Of a DNA stretch of 64,000 nucleotides, positions 7,750 through 17,963 are shown in pieces. Both the position numbers and the translations under genes were made by a program. The notes beneath the pieces are model-generated. The model had not been told where the DNA came from. It was given only the letters and a program-made list of their open reading frames with translations, and searched no databases. Positions within the stretch are counted from its first letter, which is position 1; every line of letters begins with the position of its first letter. This stretch comes from Streptomyces sp. NBC_00539 (GTDB lineage Bacteria; Actinomycetota; Actinomycetes; Streptomycetales; Streptomycetaceae). The stretch lies in NCBI RefSeq assembly GCF_036346105.1, contig NZ_CP107811.1, positions 6,095,501 to 6,159,500 of the forward strand. The letters run 5' to 3'.

Positions 7750-9543
7750 ATGACACAACCCATCGAAGACTACGCACTCATCGGCGACCTGATGACCAGC
7801 GCACTCGTCGGCCGAGACGGGTCCATCGACTGGCTGTGCCTGCCCCGCTTCGACTCGGCCGCCTGCTTCGCCGCCCTCCTGGGGGACGAGGAGAACGGTC
7901 ACTGGCGCATCGCCCCGGCGTCCGCCGCGGACGGCGAAGGGTGCACGCGCCGCGCATACGTCGACGACTCGCTGATCCTGGAGTCCGTCTGGGAAACCGA
8001 GCACGGCACGGTCAAGGTCACCGACTTCATGCCGCAGCGCGACGTCATGCCCGACGTCATGCGGATCGTCGAAGGGATCTCCGGCGAGGTCACCGTACGC
8101 AGCACCCTGCGCCTGCGGTTCGACTACGGCGACATCGTGCCCTGGGTCCGGCGGCGCGACGGCGACCGCGTCGCCATCGCCGGACCCGATTCGGCCTGGT
8201 TCCGCAGCCGGCCGCCCGTACGCACCTGGGGCGAGGACAAGAGCACCCGCTCCGAGTTCACCGTCGCAGCCGGCGAGAAGGTCGCCTTCGTTCTGACCTG
8301 GCACCCCTCGCACGAGCCGCGGCCGGAGCCGCTCGACCCGGACGAGGCGCTCGAACAGAGCCTCGCCGACTGGCGGGAGTGGGCCTCACGCTGCGCCTAC
8401 GTGGGCCCCTACCGGGAGGCGGTCGTCCGCTCCCTGATCACCCTCAAGGCCCTGACGTACGCCCCGACCGGAGGCATCGTCGCCGCCGCCACGACCTCCC
8501 TCCCCGAGGAACTCGGCGGCGTGCGCAACTGGGACTACCGCTACTGCTGGCTCCGCGACGCCACCCTCACCCTGGGCTCCCTGCTGGCCACCGGCTACCA
8601 CGACGAGGCCCGCGACTGGCGGGCCTGGCTGCTGCGCGCGGTCGCCGGGAACCCCGCCGACCTCCAGATCATGTACGGGATCGCGGGCGAACGCAGGCTC
8701 CCCGAAACAGACCTGCCCTGGCTCCGCGGCTACGCGGGCTCCTCCCCGGTGCGCGTCGGCAACGCAGCCGTGGACCAGCTCCAGCTGGACGTGTACGGGG
8801 AGGTCATGGACGCCTTCTACCTGGCACGGGCCAGCGGGCTCCCCACGGAACGGCACGCCTGGAAGATCCAGCTCGCGCTGCTGGACTTCCTGGAGGACAA
8901 CTGGCGGCGCCCCGACGAGGGGCTCTGGGAAGTCCGCGGCCCGCGCCGCCACTTCACCCACTCCAAGGTGATGGCCTGGGTCGCCGCGGACCGCGCCGTC
9001 AGGACGCTGGAGCACGACCCCTCGATGCCGGGCGACGTGGAGCGCTGGCGGGCCATAAGGGACGAGGTCCACGCCGACGTCTGCGCGAACGCCTACGACC
9101 CGGAGCGCAACACCTTCACCCAGTACTACGGTTCGCGCGAGCTGGACGCCGCGACCCTGCTCATCCCCAGGGTCGGCTTCCTGCCGCCCGACGACCCGCG
9201 GGTGATCGGCACCGTCGACGCGGTGCGGGAGGAACTCGGGGCCAGTGGCTTCGTCCGCCGCTACAGCACCGAGGGCCCCTCCGTCGACGGACTGCCCGGC
9301 GACGAAGGGGTCTTCCTGGCCTGCTCCTTCTGGCTGGCCGATGCCCTGCACTTGACCGGCCGGAGCAAGGAGGCGCGCGAGCTGTTCGAGCGGCTGTTGG
9401 GCGTCTGCAACGACGTCGGCCTGCTCGCCGAGGAGTACGACCCCGTCGCAGGCCGCCAGCTGGGCAATTTCCCGCAGGCGTTCAGCCACATCGGACTGGT
9501 CAGCACCGCGCTCCTGCTCGGCTGGGGCCCGCCGCGGGACTGA
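7750..9543 (+). CDS. Glycoside hydrolase family 15 protein (glucoamylase/trehalase type)
   Basis: A 597-residue cytoplasmic enzyme of the (alpha/alpha)6-barrel GH15 family. The N-terminal motif IEDYALIGDLMTSALVGRDGSIDW is diagnostic, as are RNWDYRYCWLRDA (catalytic barrel entry), DEGLWEVRG and the C-terminal LGNFPQAFSH. The ATG at 7750 has a GGGGGAAG Shine-Dalgarno; an in-frame ATG 33 bases upstream is less likely. There is no signal peptide. Actinobacterial members include trehalases and alpha-glucosidases, and the substrate cannot be decided from sequence. It is convergent with the APC permease gene. Confidence 0.9.
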   Translation: MTQPIEDYALIGDLMTSALVGRDGSIDWLCLPRFDSAACFAALLGDEENGHWRIAPASAADGEGCTRRAYVDDSLILESVWETEHGTVKVTDFMPQRDVMPDVMRIVEGISGEVTVRSTLRLRFDYGDIVPWVRRRDGDRVAIAGPDSAWFRSRPPVRTWGEDKSTRSEFTVAAGEKVAFVLTWHPSHEPRPEPLDPDEALEQSLADWREWASRCAYVGPYREAVVRSLITLKALTYAPTGGIVAAATTSLPEELGGVRNWDYRYCWLRDATLTLGSLLATGYHDEARDWRAWLLRAVAGNPADLQIMYGIAGERRLPETDLPWLRGYAGSSPVRVGNAAVDQLQLDVYGEVMDAFYLARASGLPTERHAWKIQLALLDFLEDNWRRPDEGLWEVRGPRRHFTHSKVMAWVAADRAVRTLEHDPSMPGDVERWRAIRDEVHADVCANAYDPERNTFTQYYGSRELDAATLLIPRVGFLPPDDPRVIGTVDAVREELGASGFVRRYSTEGPSVDGLPGDEGVFLACSFWLADALHLTGRSKEARELFERLLGVCNDVGLLAEEYDPVAGRQLGNFPQAFSHIGLVSTALLLGWGPPRD

Positions 9544-9566
9544 CCCGCTGCGGGCCCCGGCGGGCC

Positions 9567-10997
9567 TTACGCCACGGCCCCCGCCACGGCCTCTTCCGCG
9601 TCCTCTTCCCCGTCCTGCGGGATGCTGACCAGCCAGCGGCTGTCCTGGCGCGGCCGCAGGTACAGGGCCCAGTACAGGGTGGCCACGGCGGTGATCCCGC
9701 CCGTCCACAGCAGGTACTGGGTCTCCTGCTGGGTCAGGATGTACGCGAACACCGCGATCAGTACCACCGGCACGGCCGGCCACATCGGCATCCGCCAGGC
9801 GGCCTTCTCACGGTGCGCCCCCCGCCGGCAGAACAGGGCGGCCACGGCGACCAGCAGGTACATGCCGGTCACCGAGACGCCGGTGACGCCGTACAGGGTG
9901 TCCAGGTTGACGAAGCACATCAGGGCGCCCGGGATGCCGACCAGCAGGGTGGCCACCCAGGGCGAGCCGAAGCGGCCGAGCTTCGCCAGGGCGTTGTTGA
10001 CCGGCTCCGGCCAGGCCTTGTCGCGGGCGGAGGCGAACAGCACGCGGGAGTTCTGGATGACCATGACGATGCCCGCGTTGACGATGGCGAGGGCGACGCA
10101 CAGGCTCACGAAGGTGCCGACGGCCGAGTTCGACCAGGCGGTGACCATCGCGCCGAGGTCACCGGCGCTCAGCGCGTCGAGGTCCGGGGCGCCCATGGTG
10201 ATCGCGATGACCGGGACCAGGATCACGGCGGTGGAGATGGCGAGCGTCGCGAGGACCGTCCGCGGGACGTTGCGGCGGGGCTTCTCCAGCTCCTCCGAGA
10301 GGTAGACGGCCGTCGAGAACCCCTGGGTGACGAACAGGGCGATCGCGAGGCCGGAGACGACCATCATCGCCGTCACGGTCGACGTGCCGCCGCCCTCGGC
10401 GGCGACCGAACCGTGCACCAGAGCGTCGGCGCCCCGCTCGCTGTGGGCGAAGCCGAGCACCGCCACCAGCGCGGCCGCCACGACTTCCAGGACCAGGAAG
10501 ATGCCGGTGATCCAGGCGTTGGCCCGCAGGTCCAGCAGGCCGGCGAGGGTGGCGAGCAGCATCACGGCGCCACCGGCGACCGGGGCGGGGATGTGCACGA
10601 CCGGGGCCAGGTAGTCGGCCGTGCCCATGGCGATCACGGGCGGCACGATCATCACGACGAGCAGCGACAGTACGAACACCAGCCAGCCTGCCAGCCTGCC
10701 GGCCATGGTCGATACCATCGCGTACTCACCGCCGGCGCTGGGGATGAGCGTCCCCAGCTCCGAGTAGCAGAACGCCACGCCGATACAGAGCAGCGAGCCG
10801 ATGGCGATGGTGAGGGCGGTCCAGGTGCCGAGGCCGGCGAACAGGTCGGGTACGACCACGAAGAGCGTCGAGGCGGGCGTCACGCACGAGAGCGTGAGCA
10901 ACGTTCCGCCGACCACGCCGATGGAACGCTTGAGCTTCTGGGGGACGGGCGCGGTCGCCGGCGCGAGGGCCTGCGGGGCGCTGATCGTGTCAGTCAT
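9567..10997 (-). CDS. APC-superfamily amino-acid permease
   Basis: A 476-residue transporter with about twelve hydrophobic helices. TM1 carries GVVGGTLLTLSCVTPASTLF, the unwound Gly-rich substrate helix of APC carriers. Later features include SAGGEYAMVSTMAGRLAG after TM2 and the LVTQGFSTAVYLSEELEKPRRNVPR-type loop near TM6 (FSTAVYLSEELEKPRRNVPR is typical of the family). The cytoplasmic tail is acidic. The ATG at 10997 fits the family length better than an upstream ATG at 11105. Amino acid or amine substrate is unknown. Confidence 0.88.
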   Translation of the reverse strand: MTDTISAPQALAPATAPVPQKLKRSIGVVGGTLLTLSCVTPASTLFVVVPDLFAGLGTWTALTIAIGSLLCIGVAFCYSELGTLIPSAGGEYAMVSTMAGRLAGWLVFVLSLLVVMIVPPVIAMGTADYLAPVVHIPAPVAGGAVMLLATLAGLLDLRANAWITGIFLVLEVVAAALVAVLGFAHSERGADALVHGSVAAEGGGTSTVTAMMVVSGLAIALFVTQGFSTAVYLSEELEKPRRNVPRTVLATLAISTAVILVPVIAITMGAPDLDALSAGDLGAMVTAWSNSAVGTFVSLCVALAIVNAGIVMVIQNSRVLFASARDKAWPEPVNNALAKLGRFGSPWVATLLVGIPGALMCFVNLDTLYGVTGVSVTGMYLLVAVAALFCRRGAHREKAAWRMPMWPAVPVVLIAVFAYILTQQETQYLLWTGGITAVATLYWALYLRPRQDSRWLVSIPQDGEEDAEEAVAGAVA

Positions 10998-11296
10998 CGG
11001 TGCGGTGTTCCGATCGGCAGATGCGGGGGAGTGAGCGCGGGAGCGGTATCGCCTCCGGGGCGGTGGTGAGCAGGGTGTTTCAGTGGCTCCCGGGCCGTCA
11101 TGCAATCTCCGCGAGATCCGCAGGTCAAGAGCTGTTCATGTGCGGATTCCCTTGTCCGCGGACCGCCGGTAACCCCTTTTCGGCGTCAAGGCGGCGTAAA
11201 TACTGCCCCCGCGGGGGTACGGGAACCGCACCTAGATCAGCGTGAATTTTCCTCCGCTTTGCCGAGCGGGCGCCCGTTCGTGACCACCGCGGGCCG
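10998..11296 (-). promoter_or_regulatory. Upstream region of the permease gene
   Basis: A 299-bp spacer between the PP2C phosphatase and the permease. On the minus strand a TTGACC box (11123-11128) and TTGCAT (11100-11105) with 17 bp between them could be a vegetative promoter, giving a leader of roughly 95 nt. A perfect 12-bp palindrome, CCCCCGCGGGGG (11205-11217), may belong to a terminator for the upstream gene. I recognise no riboswitch. Confidence 0.35.
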
Positions 11297-13417
11297 TCAG
11301 TCGGCCGGTCCGGTGCGCCACGCCAGCAGCAGGGCGATGTCGTCGGGCCGGTCACCGGTGGTGCCGGCCCCGCTCGCCAGCCGGTCGGCCGTCTCGGTCA
11401 GCGGGACGGGTCGGGCGGCCGCCAGCGCCACCCGCAGCCGCTCCACCCCGGCGTCGATGTCGGTGCCCGGCACCTCCACCAGTCCGTCCGTGTACAAGGC
11501 GAGCAGCGCCCCCGGCTCCAGCACGAACTCCGTCACGGGGTACGAGGCGGCCGCGTCGACACCGAGCACCACCCCGCCCCGAAGGTTCAGCACCTCCGTC
11601 CGGCCGCCGGGATGGCGCAGCAGCGGCTGGGGGTGGCCGGCGCGGACGGCCCGGGCCCGTCCCGTGGCGCGGTCGAGTTCGACGTAGCAGCAGCTCGCGA
11701 TCTGGCCCGGGTCCAAGTCGATCAACAGTCGGTTGGTGCCGCGCACCACCTGCTCCGGTGCGTTGCCGCCCAGCGCGAAGGCCCGCACCGCGCTGCGCAG
11801 CTGCCCCATCGTGGCCGCGGCGGCCACCCCGTGGCCCTGGACGTCGCCGATGACCAGGGCCAGGGTGTCCGGGCCGGTCTCCGTGACGTCGTACCAGTCG
11901 CCGCCGACGTCCATGCCGACCGTCCCGGGGAGGTACCGGCCCACGGTGACCACGTGCTCGTGCACCGGCAGCCGGTGCGGCAGCAGTGCCGACTGGAGGC
12001 CGCGGGCCAGCGCCGCCTCGCTGTCGTAGCGCCGGGCCCGCTCCAGGGCCTGCGCGATCAGCCCCGCCAGCGCGGTGAGCACCGTACGCTCCTCCGCGCC
12101 GAAGCCGCGCGGTGTGTCGAAGCCGAGGATGCAGGAGCCCACCGGGCGGCCCGAGGCGATCAGCGGCAGGAACGCGCGGGCGCCCACATGGGTGTCGAGG
12201 GGAATGCCCGGGTAGGCGGCGGCCAGGTGCTCCATCGACTCGAAGAACAGCGGACGGCCCGACGTCAGGGTCTCCACGCCGGGCAGCCGCACGTCCAGGC
12301 CCACTCCGTCGAAGCGGTCCAGGAACCCGCGGGGGAACCCGGTCTCCCACGCCAGGTGCAGATGGCGTTCGTCCAGCAGGTAGATCGCCAGCTGGCGACC
12401 GCCGAAGGCGGGCAGCAACTCCTCGGTGACCACCGCCGACACCTGGCGGGCGGTCACCGCCTCGGTCAGCGCGATCGCCAGCGCCACCGGCCGGTACAGC
12501 GCCGAGGAACGGTCCGCGGGGGAGCCGGCCCCCCGCGGCCCCGAGGAGTACGGGTCCGACCCGGCGGAGCCCAGCGTCACGGTCACCCCGTCCGGCCCCG
12601 GGTGCAGGCCGACCGACAGCCACGTCCCCGACGGGGGGTCACCCTCCCGCGCCACGAAGTACACCGGTTCGGGCGCCATGAAGACGGCCCGGAAGTGGTC
12701 CTCGTACGCCGGATGGCTCAGCCAGGGCAGCGCCTCCCACAGCACCTCGCCGAGCAGGGGCCGCCCCCGCGTGCCCGGCAGCGCCGCCGCGGCGGCGTTC
12801 GCGTAGCGGATCCTGCCCTGCCGGTCCAGCGACAGCACGGCCTGCGCGAGGCGGTCCACGGCCGTCTCCGCGCCGCCCCGGGGGACCACCGGCTCCGGGC
12901 GGACCGGGTCGCCGTCCCACACCACCGGGTCGCCGCTCGCCCTGAGCGCCGTCAGCTCGGCCGCCAGCCGCGCCGCGACGCCGCGCATCCTTTCCCGGTC
13001 CCCGGACTCCACCGCGGCGCCCGGGGTGGCCGGGCGCAGCACCATCAGCACCCCGAACCGTTCGTCCCCGGCGGTGACGGGCTCGTACAGCGACCCGAAC
13101 GTGAAGGGCAGCCCGGCCGTCAGCTGGGGGAAGCGCCGCATCGCCGACTCGGCGTCGGGCAGGTGCACCGCCTGCCCCGAGCGGTACGCCTCCGCGACGG
13201 GGTACGGCCGGTTCACGTGCATCCGCCACCAGGGCCGGAACAGCCTGCCCGGGAGTCCGTCCAGCGCTGCCAGCCGCAGCAGCCCGTCCGTGCGCGAGCG
13301 CAGGTAGACCCCGCCCGCGTAGCCGCCGACGGCCTCCTCCACGGCCATGGCTGCCCGTGCGAGCACCCGGGCCAAGGCGTCGGTGGCCGGGCTGCCGCTG
13401 TCGGGTCTCGCGGTCAC
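11297..13417 (-). CDS. GAF-PAS-GAF-PP2C (SpoIIE/RsbU-type) phosphatase
   Basis: A protein of about 706 residues. An N-terminal GAF-like sensor (residues about 10-170) is followed by a PAS segment (LAQAVLSLDRQGRIRYANAAAAAL), a second GAF domain (about 320-470) and a C-terminal SpoIIE/PP2C phosphatase. The phosphatase shows its metal-binding acidic motifs: DVGGDWYDV, VIGDVQGHGVAAAATM, YTDGLVE and DRPDDIALLL. Such enzymes dephosphorylate anti-anti-sigma factors. No partner anti-sigma or STAS gene is adjacent. The GTG at 13417 is preferred; an in-frame ATG at 13477 is possible. Confidence 0.9.
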   Translation of the reverse strand: MTARPDSGSPATDALARVLARAAMAVEEAVGGYAGGVYLRSRTDGLLRLAALDGLPGRLFRPWWRMHVNRPYPVAEAYRSGQAVHLPDAESAMRRFPQLTAGLPFTFGSLYEPVTAGDERFGVLMVLRPATPGAAVESGDRERMRGVAARLAAELTALRASGDPVVWDGDPVRPEPVVPRGGAETAVDRLAQAVLSLDRQGRIRYANAAAAALPGTRGRPLLGEVLWEALPWLSHPAYEDHFRAVFMAPEPVYFVAREGDPPSGTWLSVGLHPGPDGVTVTLGSAGSDPYSSGPRGAGSPADRSSALYRPVALAIALTEAVTARQVSAVVTEELLPAFGGRQLAIYLLDERHLHLAWETGFPRGFLDRFDGVGLDVRLPGVETLTSGRPLFFESMEHLAAAYPGIPLDTHVGARAFLPLIASGRPVGSCILGFDTPRGFGAEERTVLTALAGLIAQALERARRYDSEAALARGLQSALLPHRLPVHEHVVTVGRYLPGTVGMDVGGDWYDVTETGPDTLALVIGDVQGHGVAAAATMGQLRSAVRAFALGGNAPEQVVRGTNRLLIDLDPGQIASCCYVELDRATGRARAVRAGHPQPLLRHPGGRTEVLNLRGGVVLGVDAAASYPVTEFVLEPGALLALYTDGLVEVPGTDIDAGVERLRVALAAARPVPLTETADRLASGAGTTGDRPDDIALLLAWRTGPAD

Positions 13418-13563
13418 ACAGCCAGGATGCGCCCGGCGGATCGGGCCCGCACCGCGCGCGGAGCCCGTACGCCGCACCGACTGACCCGAACGCCTCCCCC
13501 GTGCGGGGGACGGTGCGGGCCGGGCGGCTGTCCGCCGGGCCGCCGCCGGGGAGGCATTGCGGC

Positions 13564-14271
13564 ATGCAACAGCAGTACGACACGTCGACGCCCCCGCCCG
13601 CCTTCTCGGAGGCCGACGCCCTCACCCTGCGCACCGCCCTGGACGCGCTCGGCGGGGTCCGGGGACTGGACGCCCTCGACCTCCCCTGCGGGAACGGCGG
13701 CACCGCGAGGCTGCTGGCGAGCGGCGGGGCCCGGCGCACCGTCGGCGTGGACAGCTGCCCCGACCGCATCCGCCGCGCGCGCGAGACCCACCACGACGCC
13801 CGGATCGAGTACGTCGTCGCGGACGCCGCCGGGATGCCGCAGCTGGGCCCCTTCGACCTGGCAACCGCCGTCTACCTGTTCAACCAGGCCCCCGACCGCG
13901 AGACCCTGCACGCCCTGTTCCGGTCCGTACGGGCCAATCTGCGGCCCGGGGGCCGGCTGCTGGCCATCGTGCCGAACCCGGGGGCGTTCCCCTGCCCGGA
14001 CTGGTCCCCCTACGGCGTACGGGTCCTGCGGCGCGAGCCGCACCCGGAGGCCCCGCTCGTGCGGGCCCAGTTCGTCTCCCGTCCCGACGCGCACTTCGAG
14101 TTCCGTGCCTGGGCGCACGCCGATTTCTGCGAAGCGGCGGTCGAGGCCGGGTTCACCACCGCCGGCTGGCAGCCCGTACGCACCCCGCCGCCCGACGCGG
14201 AGCGCGACGAAGCCTTCTGGGCGGCCTACCGGGCCCGGCCGGTCAGCTCGCTGATGACCTGCCTGGCCTGA
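13564..14271 (+). CDS. Class I SAM-dependent methyltransferase
   Basis: A 235-residue Rossmann-fold methyltransferase. Motif I is LDALDLPCGNGGTARLLA (variant of the E/DxGxGxG loop), then VGVDSC as motif II, EYVVADAAGMP, and LATAVYLFNQAP as motif IV/post-I. LRPGGRLLAIVPNPG follows. The ATG at 13564 has GGGGAGG upstream. The substrate is unknown; the closest general type is the UbiE/ToxA-like small-molecule methyltransferase. It is divergent from the PP2C phosphatase and convergent with the hydrolase gene. Confidence 0.87.
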   Translation: MQQQYDTSTPPPAFSEADALTLRTALDALGGVRGLDALDLPCGNGGTARLLASGGARRTVGVDSCPDRIRRARETHHDARIEYVVADAAGMPQLGPFDLATAVYLFNQAPDRETLHALFRSVRANLRPGGRLLAIVPNPGAFPCPDWSPYGVRVLRREPHPEAPLVRAQFVSRPDAHFEFRAWAHADFCEAAVEAGFTTAGWQPVRTPPPDAERDEAFWAAYRARPVSSLMTCLA

Positions 14272-14290
14272 GCGTGAGGCCGGTGCCGGG

Positions 14291-14310
14291 GCGCCGGCCG
14301 GGGCCGGCGC
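14291..14310. terminator. Perfect 9-bp hairpin between convergent genes
   Basis: GCGCCGGCC, two G, then GGCCGGCGC, lying between the methyltransferase stop and the hydrolase stop. Loop is very short; the palindrome could act on both strands. Confidence 0.45.
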
Positions 14311-14348
14311 ACGGCTCGCGGGCCGGGGCGGTGGCGCCCCGTCGTCCC

Positions 14349-15257
14349 TCACAGCTCTGCGGCGGCCCTGACCAGGTCCACGATCCGCTCCCGCGCCGCC
14401 CGGCCCTCCGGGACGGGCAGCAACGGGTAGCCGTGCGGCAGCCCCACCGCCTCGTGGAAGTCCACGTCCACGCCCTCCGCCCGCGCCCGCCGCAGCAGCT
14501 CCCGGCTGTCGGTGGTCAGCACGTCCCTGGTGCCCGTGAACGCCGTCAGCGGCGCCAGCCCCTCGAAGGACCCCAGCAGCGGGCTCACCCGGGGGTCGTC
14601 GGCGGCGAGGGTGCCCGCGTACAGCCGCCCGGCCTCGGCCAGCCCGGGCCGGGCCAGCAGCGGGTCCGCCCGCTCGATGTCCGGCTGCGCCGGATGGCTC
14701 ATCGACACGTCCAGCCAGGGCGAGATCAGCACGATCCGGGACGGCTGCGCCCCCGTTCGGTCCCGCAGGCGCTGCGCCGCGGCCAGTGCCAGACCGGCCC
14801 CCGCGCCGTCCCCGATCAGTACCGTCCCGCCCGCGCCACCGCTCTCGATGAGCCCGCTCAGCAGGTCGGCGGCGACCGGCACGTTCCGGTCTGCCGTCCC
14901 GCGGGGGGCCAGGATGTAGGCCGGTACGACGACGCGGGCACGGGCCCGGGCGACGAGCGTACGGATCATCGACCAGTGCGGCCGCACCAGTCCGTCGATG
15001 TAGGCGCCACCGTGCACGTACAGCACCTGCGCCACCGCTTCCGTCCCGCGCGGCGAGATGTCGTACACCGGCCAGGCCCCGACGAAGGCCCGCGAGACCT
15101 CGGCGATCCGGCCCAGCGAACGCGGCGGCAGGTGCGACGCCGGCCGCCTGGCGGCCTGCGCCACCCTGGCGCGCACCGCCTCGGCGCTCGCGAACCGTCT
15201 TCGCCGCCCCGTCGCGATCAGCGCGACCGACAGCGCCCTGCTGCGCAGACTCGGCAC
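14349..15257 (-). CDS. HSL-family alpha/beta hydrolase with altered nucleophile
   Basis: A protein of about 302 residues with an alpha/beta-hydrolase-3 (hormone-sensitive-lipase) layout. The oxyanion motif is HGGAY and the family fold is clear ([33 protein letters not shown]). The usual nucleophile elbow GDSAG reads GDGAG, so the catalytic serine is glycine. Aspartate ([13 protein letters not shown]) and histidine ([11 protein letters not shown]) of the triad remain. The GTG at 15257 has GGAGG eight bases upstream; an in-frame GTG at 15317 is the alternative. It may be a binding protein or pseudoenzyme. Confidence 0.85.
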   Translation of the reverse strand: MPSLRSRALSVALIATGRRRRFASAEAVRARVAQAARRPASHLPPRSLGRIAEVSRAFVGAWPVYDISPRGTEAVAQVLYVHGGAYIDGLVRPHWSMIRTLVARARARVVVPAYILAPRGTADRNVPVAADLLSGLIESGGAGGTVLIGDGAGAGLALAAAQRLRDRTGAQPSRIVLISPWLDVSMSHPAQPDIERADPLLARPGLAEAGRLYAGTLAADDPRVSPLLGSFEGLAPLTAFTGTRDVLTTDSRELLRRARAEGVDVDFHEAVGLPHGYPLLPVPEGRAARERIVDLVRAAAEL

Positions 15258-15472
15258 GCCCCCCACCTCCCCGTTCCCCTGCTCCCGGCCCGGTCCCGGC
15301 CGGCCCTGCCCCGTCACCCGAGGAGCATAGGCGTGAAGCTGCGCTGTCGACCCGCTTAAGAAAGTCTCGATGGACTGATCACCGCGCCGCTCGGCAGATT
15401 GGTCCCGTCACCCCTCGGCCGCGCGGGCCCGCACGCCCGCCGCGTCACCCTTCACATGCCTGGAGCCACCCC

Positions 15473-16501
15473 ATGAAGGCACTCGTCAAGCACAAGGCCG
15501 AACCCGGGCTGTGGCTCATGGACGTCCCCGAGCCCGAGTACGGCCCCGGCGACGTGCTGATCAAGGTGCTGCGGACCGGTATCTGCGGGACCGACCTGCA
15601 CATCCGGGCGTGGGACGGCTGGGCGCAGGGCGCCGTCAAGACGCCGCTGGTGCTGGGGCACGAGTTCGTGGGCGAGGTCGCCGCGCTCGGCGCCGACGTC
15701 CGGGACATCGAGATCGGCGCCCTCGTCAGCGGCGAGGGCCACCTGGTGTGCGGCAAGTGCCGCAACTGCCTGGCCGGGCGCCGTCACCTGTGCCGCAGCA
15801 CGGTGGGCCTCGGCGTGGGGCGGGACGGCGCGTTCGCCGAGTACGTGGTGCTGCCCGCGCAGAACGTGTGGGTGCACCGGACCGCCGTGGACCTGGACGT
15901 GGCGGCCATCTTCGACCCGTTCGGCAACGCCGTGCACACCGCGCTGTCCTTCCCGCTGGTCGGTGAGGACGTCCTGATCACCGGCGCCGGCCCGATCGGC
16001 ATCATGGCCGCCGCCGTGGCCCGGCACGCCGGTGCGCGCAACGTCGTCATCACCGACGTCAGCCCCGAGCGCCTCGACATCGCCCGCAAGGCCGGGGCCA
16101 CCCTCGCGGTGAACGTCGCGGAATCCTCGATCGCCGACGCGCAGGCGCAGCTGGGGCTGCGCGAGGGCTTCGACATCGGACTGGAGATGTCGGGCCGTGC
16201 CGAGGCCATGCGCGACATGATCGACAACATGACGCACGGCGGCCGGATCGCCATGCTGGGCCTGCCCGCCCAGGAGTTCCCCGTCGACTGGGCCAAGGTC
16301 GTCACCTCGATGATCACTATCAAGGGCATCTACGGCCGCGAGATGTTCGAGACCTGGTACGCGATGACCGTGCTGCTGGAAGGCGGGCTGGACCTGAGCC
16401 CCGTCATCACCGGCCGCTACTCCCACACCGACTTCCAGGCCGCCTTCGACGAGGCGTCGACCGCCCGCAGCGGCAAGATCATCCTGGACTGGACGGCCTG
16501 A
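15473..16501 (+). CDS. tdh: L-threonine 3-dehydrogenase
   Basis: A 342-residue zinc-dependent MDR dehydrogenase that oxidises L-threonine to 2-amino-3-ketobutyrate with NAD+. Catalytic-zinc ligands include Cys38 ([10 protein letters not shown], the same position as E. coli Tdh) and GHEFVGEV. The structural-zinc cysteines are [15 protein letters not shown]. The nucleotide loop is [19 protein letters not shown]. The C-terminus ([22 protein letters not shown]) is typical for Tdh. The product is used by the next gene, kbl, 133 bp downstream across a hairpin. The 5' spacer contains AGTC-N6-GACT near 15365. Confidence 0.96.
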   Translation: MKALVKHKAEPGLWLMDVPEPEYGPGDVLIKVLRTGICGTDLHIRAWDGWAQGAVKTPLVLGHEFVGEVAALGADVRDIEIGALVSGEGHLVCGKCRNCLAGRRHLCRSTVGLGVGRDGAFAEYVVLPAQNVWVHRTAVDLDVAAIFDPFGNAVHTALSFPLVGEDVLITGAGPIGIMAAAVARHAGARNVVITDVSPERLDIARKAGATLAVNVAESSIADAQAQLGLREGFDIGLEMSGRAEAMRDMIDNMTHGGRIAMLGLPAQEFPVDWAKVVTSMITIKGIYGREMFETWYAMTVLLEGGLDLSPVITGRYSHTDFQAAFDEASTARSGKIILDWTA

Positions 16502-16507
16502 CCGCCA

Positions 16508-16546
16508 CCGGGGACCGGGACGGCACCACCGTCCCGTGCTCCCCGG
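16508..16546 (+). terminator. Nested hairpin between tdh and kbl
   Basis: CCGGGGA (16508-16514) pairs with TCCCCGG (16540-16546), and inside it GGGACGG (16517-16523) pairs with CCGTCCC (16529-16535). It may partly terminate the tdh transcript or stabilise its 3' end, so kbl may be expressed at a different level. Confidence 0.5.
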
Positions 16547-16634
16547 ACCCTCTACTCCGGCCGCCCCCGCACCCACCCTCCGCGGGGGCCCCGCCCCCCT
16601 CCCTCCGCCACCAGGAGAAAGAGAGCACCGCCCC

Positions 16635-17837
16635 ATGTTCGAGACCGTCCGCGCCGACCTGCGCACCACCCTCGACGAGATCCGGTCCGCCGGCCTGCAC
16701 AAGCCCGAGCGCGTCATCGGCACCCCGCAGAGCGCGTCCGTCGCCGTCACCTCCGGTGGCTCCGCCGGAGAGGTCCTGAACTTCTGCGCCAACAACTACC
16801 TCGGGCTGGCCGACCACCCCGAGGTGGTCGCCGCCGCCAAGGACGCGCTGGACCGCTGGGGCTACGGCATGGCCTCGGTCCGCTTCATCTGCGGCACCCA
16901 GGAGGTGCACAAGGAACTGGAGGCCCGCCTCTCTGCGTTCCTCGGCCAGGAGGACACGATCCTCTACTCCTCGTGCTTCGACGCGAACGGCGGCGTCTTC
17001 GAGACCCTGCTCGGCGCCGAGGACGCGGTGATCTCCGACGCCCTCAACCATGCCTCGATCATCGACGGCATCCGCCTGTCCAAGGCCCGCCGCTACCGCT
17101 ACGCGAACCGCGACCTCGCAGAGCTGGAGACCCGGCTCAAGGACACCCAGGACGCCCGTCGCCGCCTGATCGTCACCGACGGCGTGTTCTCGATGGACGG
17201 CTACGTCGCCCCGCTCGCCGAGATCTGCGACCTCGCCGAGCGCTACGACGCCATGGTCATGGTGGACGACTCGCACGCCGTCGGCTTCGTCGGCCCCGGC
17301 GGCCGCGGCACCCCGGAGCTGCACGGCGTCATGGACCGCGTCGACATCATCACCGGCACCCTCGGCAAGGCCCTCGGCGGCGCCTCCGGCGGCTACGTCG
17401 CGGCCCGCGCCGAGATCGTCGAGCTGCTGCGCCAGCGCTCGCGCCCGTACCTCTTCTCCAACTCCCTCGCCCCGGTCATCGCGGCCGCCTCCCTCAAGGT
17501 CCTGGACCTGCTGGAGTCCGCCGGCGACCTGCGGGAGCAGCTGGCCGCCAACACCGAGCTGTTCCGCACGAAGATGACCGCGGCCGGATTCGAGGTCCTG
17601 CCCGGGGACCACGCCATCGCCCCCGTCATGATCGGCGACGCGGCCGAGGCGGCCCGCATGGCGGAGCTCCTGCTGGAGCGCGGCGTGTACGTGATCGGCT
17701 TCTCCTACCCGGTGGTGCCGATGGGCGCGGCCCGCATCCGCGTCCAGCTGTCGGCCGCCCACTCGACGGCGGACGTGGAGCGTGCGGTGGCCGCCTTCGT
17801 CGACGCCCGCGCGGCGCTGGCGACGGCGGGGGCCTGA
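16635..17837 (+). CDS. kbl: Glycine C-acetyltransferase (2-amino-3-ketobutyrate CoA ligase)
   Basis: A 400-residue PLP enzyme of the alpha-oxoamine synthase family that cleaves 2-amino-3-ketobutyrate with CoA to glycine and acetyl-CoA. Visible motifs are [16 protein letters not shown], the [13 protein letters not shown] stretch, [13 protein letters not shown] and the PLP-lysine motif [15 protein letters not shown] (Lys245). AGGAGAAAG lies upstream of the ATG at 16635. With tdh it forms the complete two-step threonine-to-glycine route. Length and motifs match E. coli Kbl closely. Confidence 0.96.
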   Translation: MFETVRADLRTTLDEIRSAGLHKPERVIGTPQSASVAVTSGGSAGEVLNFCANNYLGLADHPEVVAAAKDALDRWGYGMASVRFICGTQEVHKELEARLSAFLGQEDTILYSSCFDANGGVFETLLGAEDAVISDALNHASIIDGIRLSKARRYRYANRDLAELETRLKDTQDARRRLIVTDGVFSMDGYVAPLAEICDLAERYDAMVMVDDSHAVGFVGPGGRGTPELHGVMDRVDIITGTLGKALGGASGGYVAARAEIVELLRQRSRPYLFSNSLAPVIAAASLKVLDLLESAGDLREQLAANTELFRTKMTAAGFEVLPGDHAIAPVMIGDAAEAARMAELLLERGVYVIGFSYPVVPMGAARIRVQLSAAHSTADVERAVAAFVDARAALATAGA

Positions 17838-17871
17838 GCCGCGGGGCCCGGTGCGGCGGGGGTCCCCGAGA

Positions 17872-17957
17872 CGCCGGGGGCCGTGACCGCGGGGGCCCGT
17901 GAGGGCCGGGGGCCGGTGACGGCGGGGGCCCGCGGGACCGCCGGGGCCTGCGACAAT
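17872..17957. repeat. Degenerate 16-18 bp tandem repeat
   Basis: About five imperfect copies of a unit resembling GCCGGGGGCCCGTGACC run head to tail between kbl and the LysR gene. The LysR promoter or start region follows immediately. It may be slippage-prone low-complexity sequence. Confidence 0.6.
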
Positions 17958-17963
17958 GGCGGG

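Noticed and set aside
7836-11069. Open frame of over 1000 codons overlapping GH15 and the permease
   Set aside because: Composition is Arg/Gly/Pro-rich and it is out of frame with, or antisense to, two clearly recognised genes.
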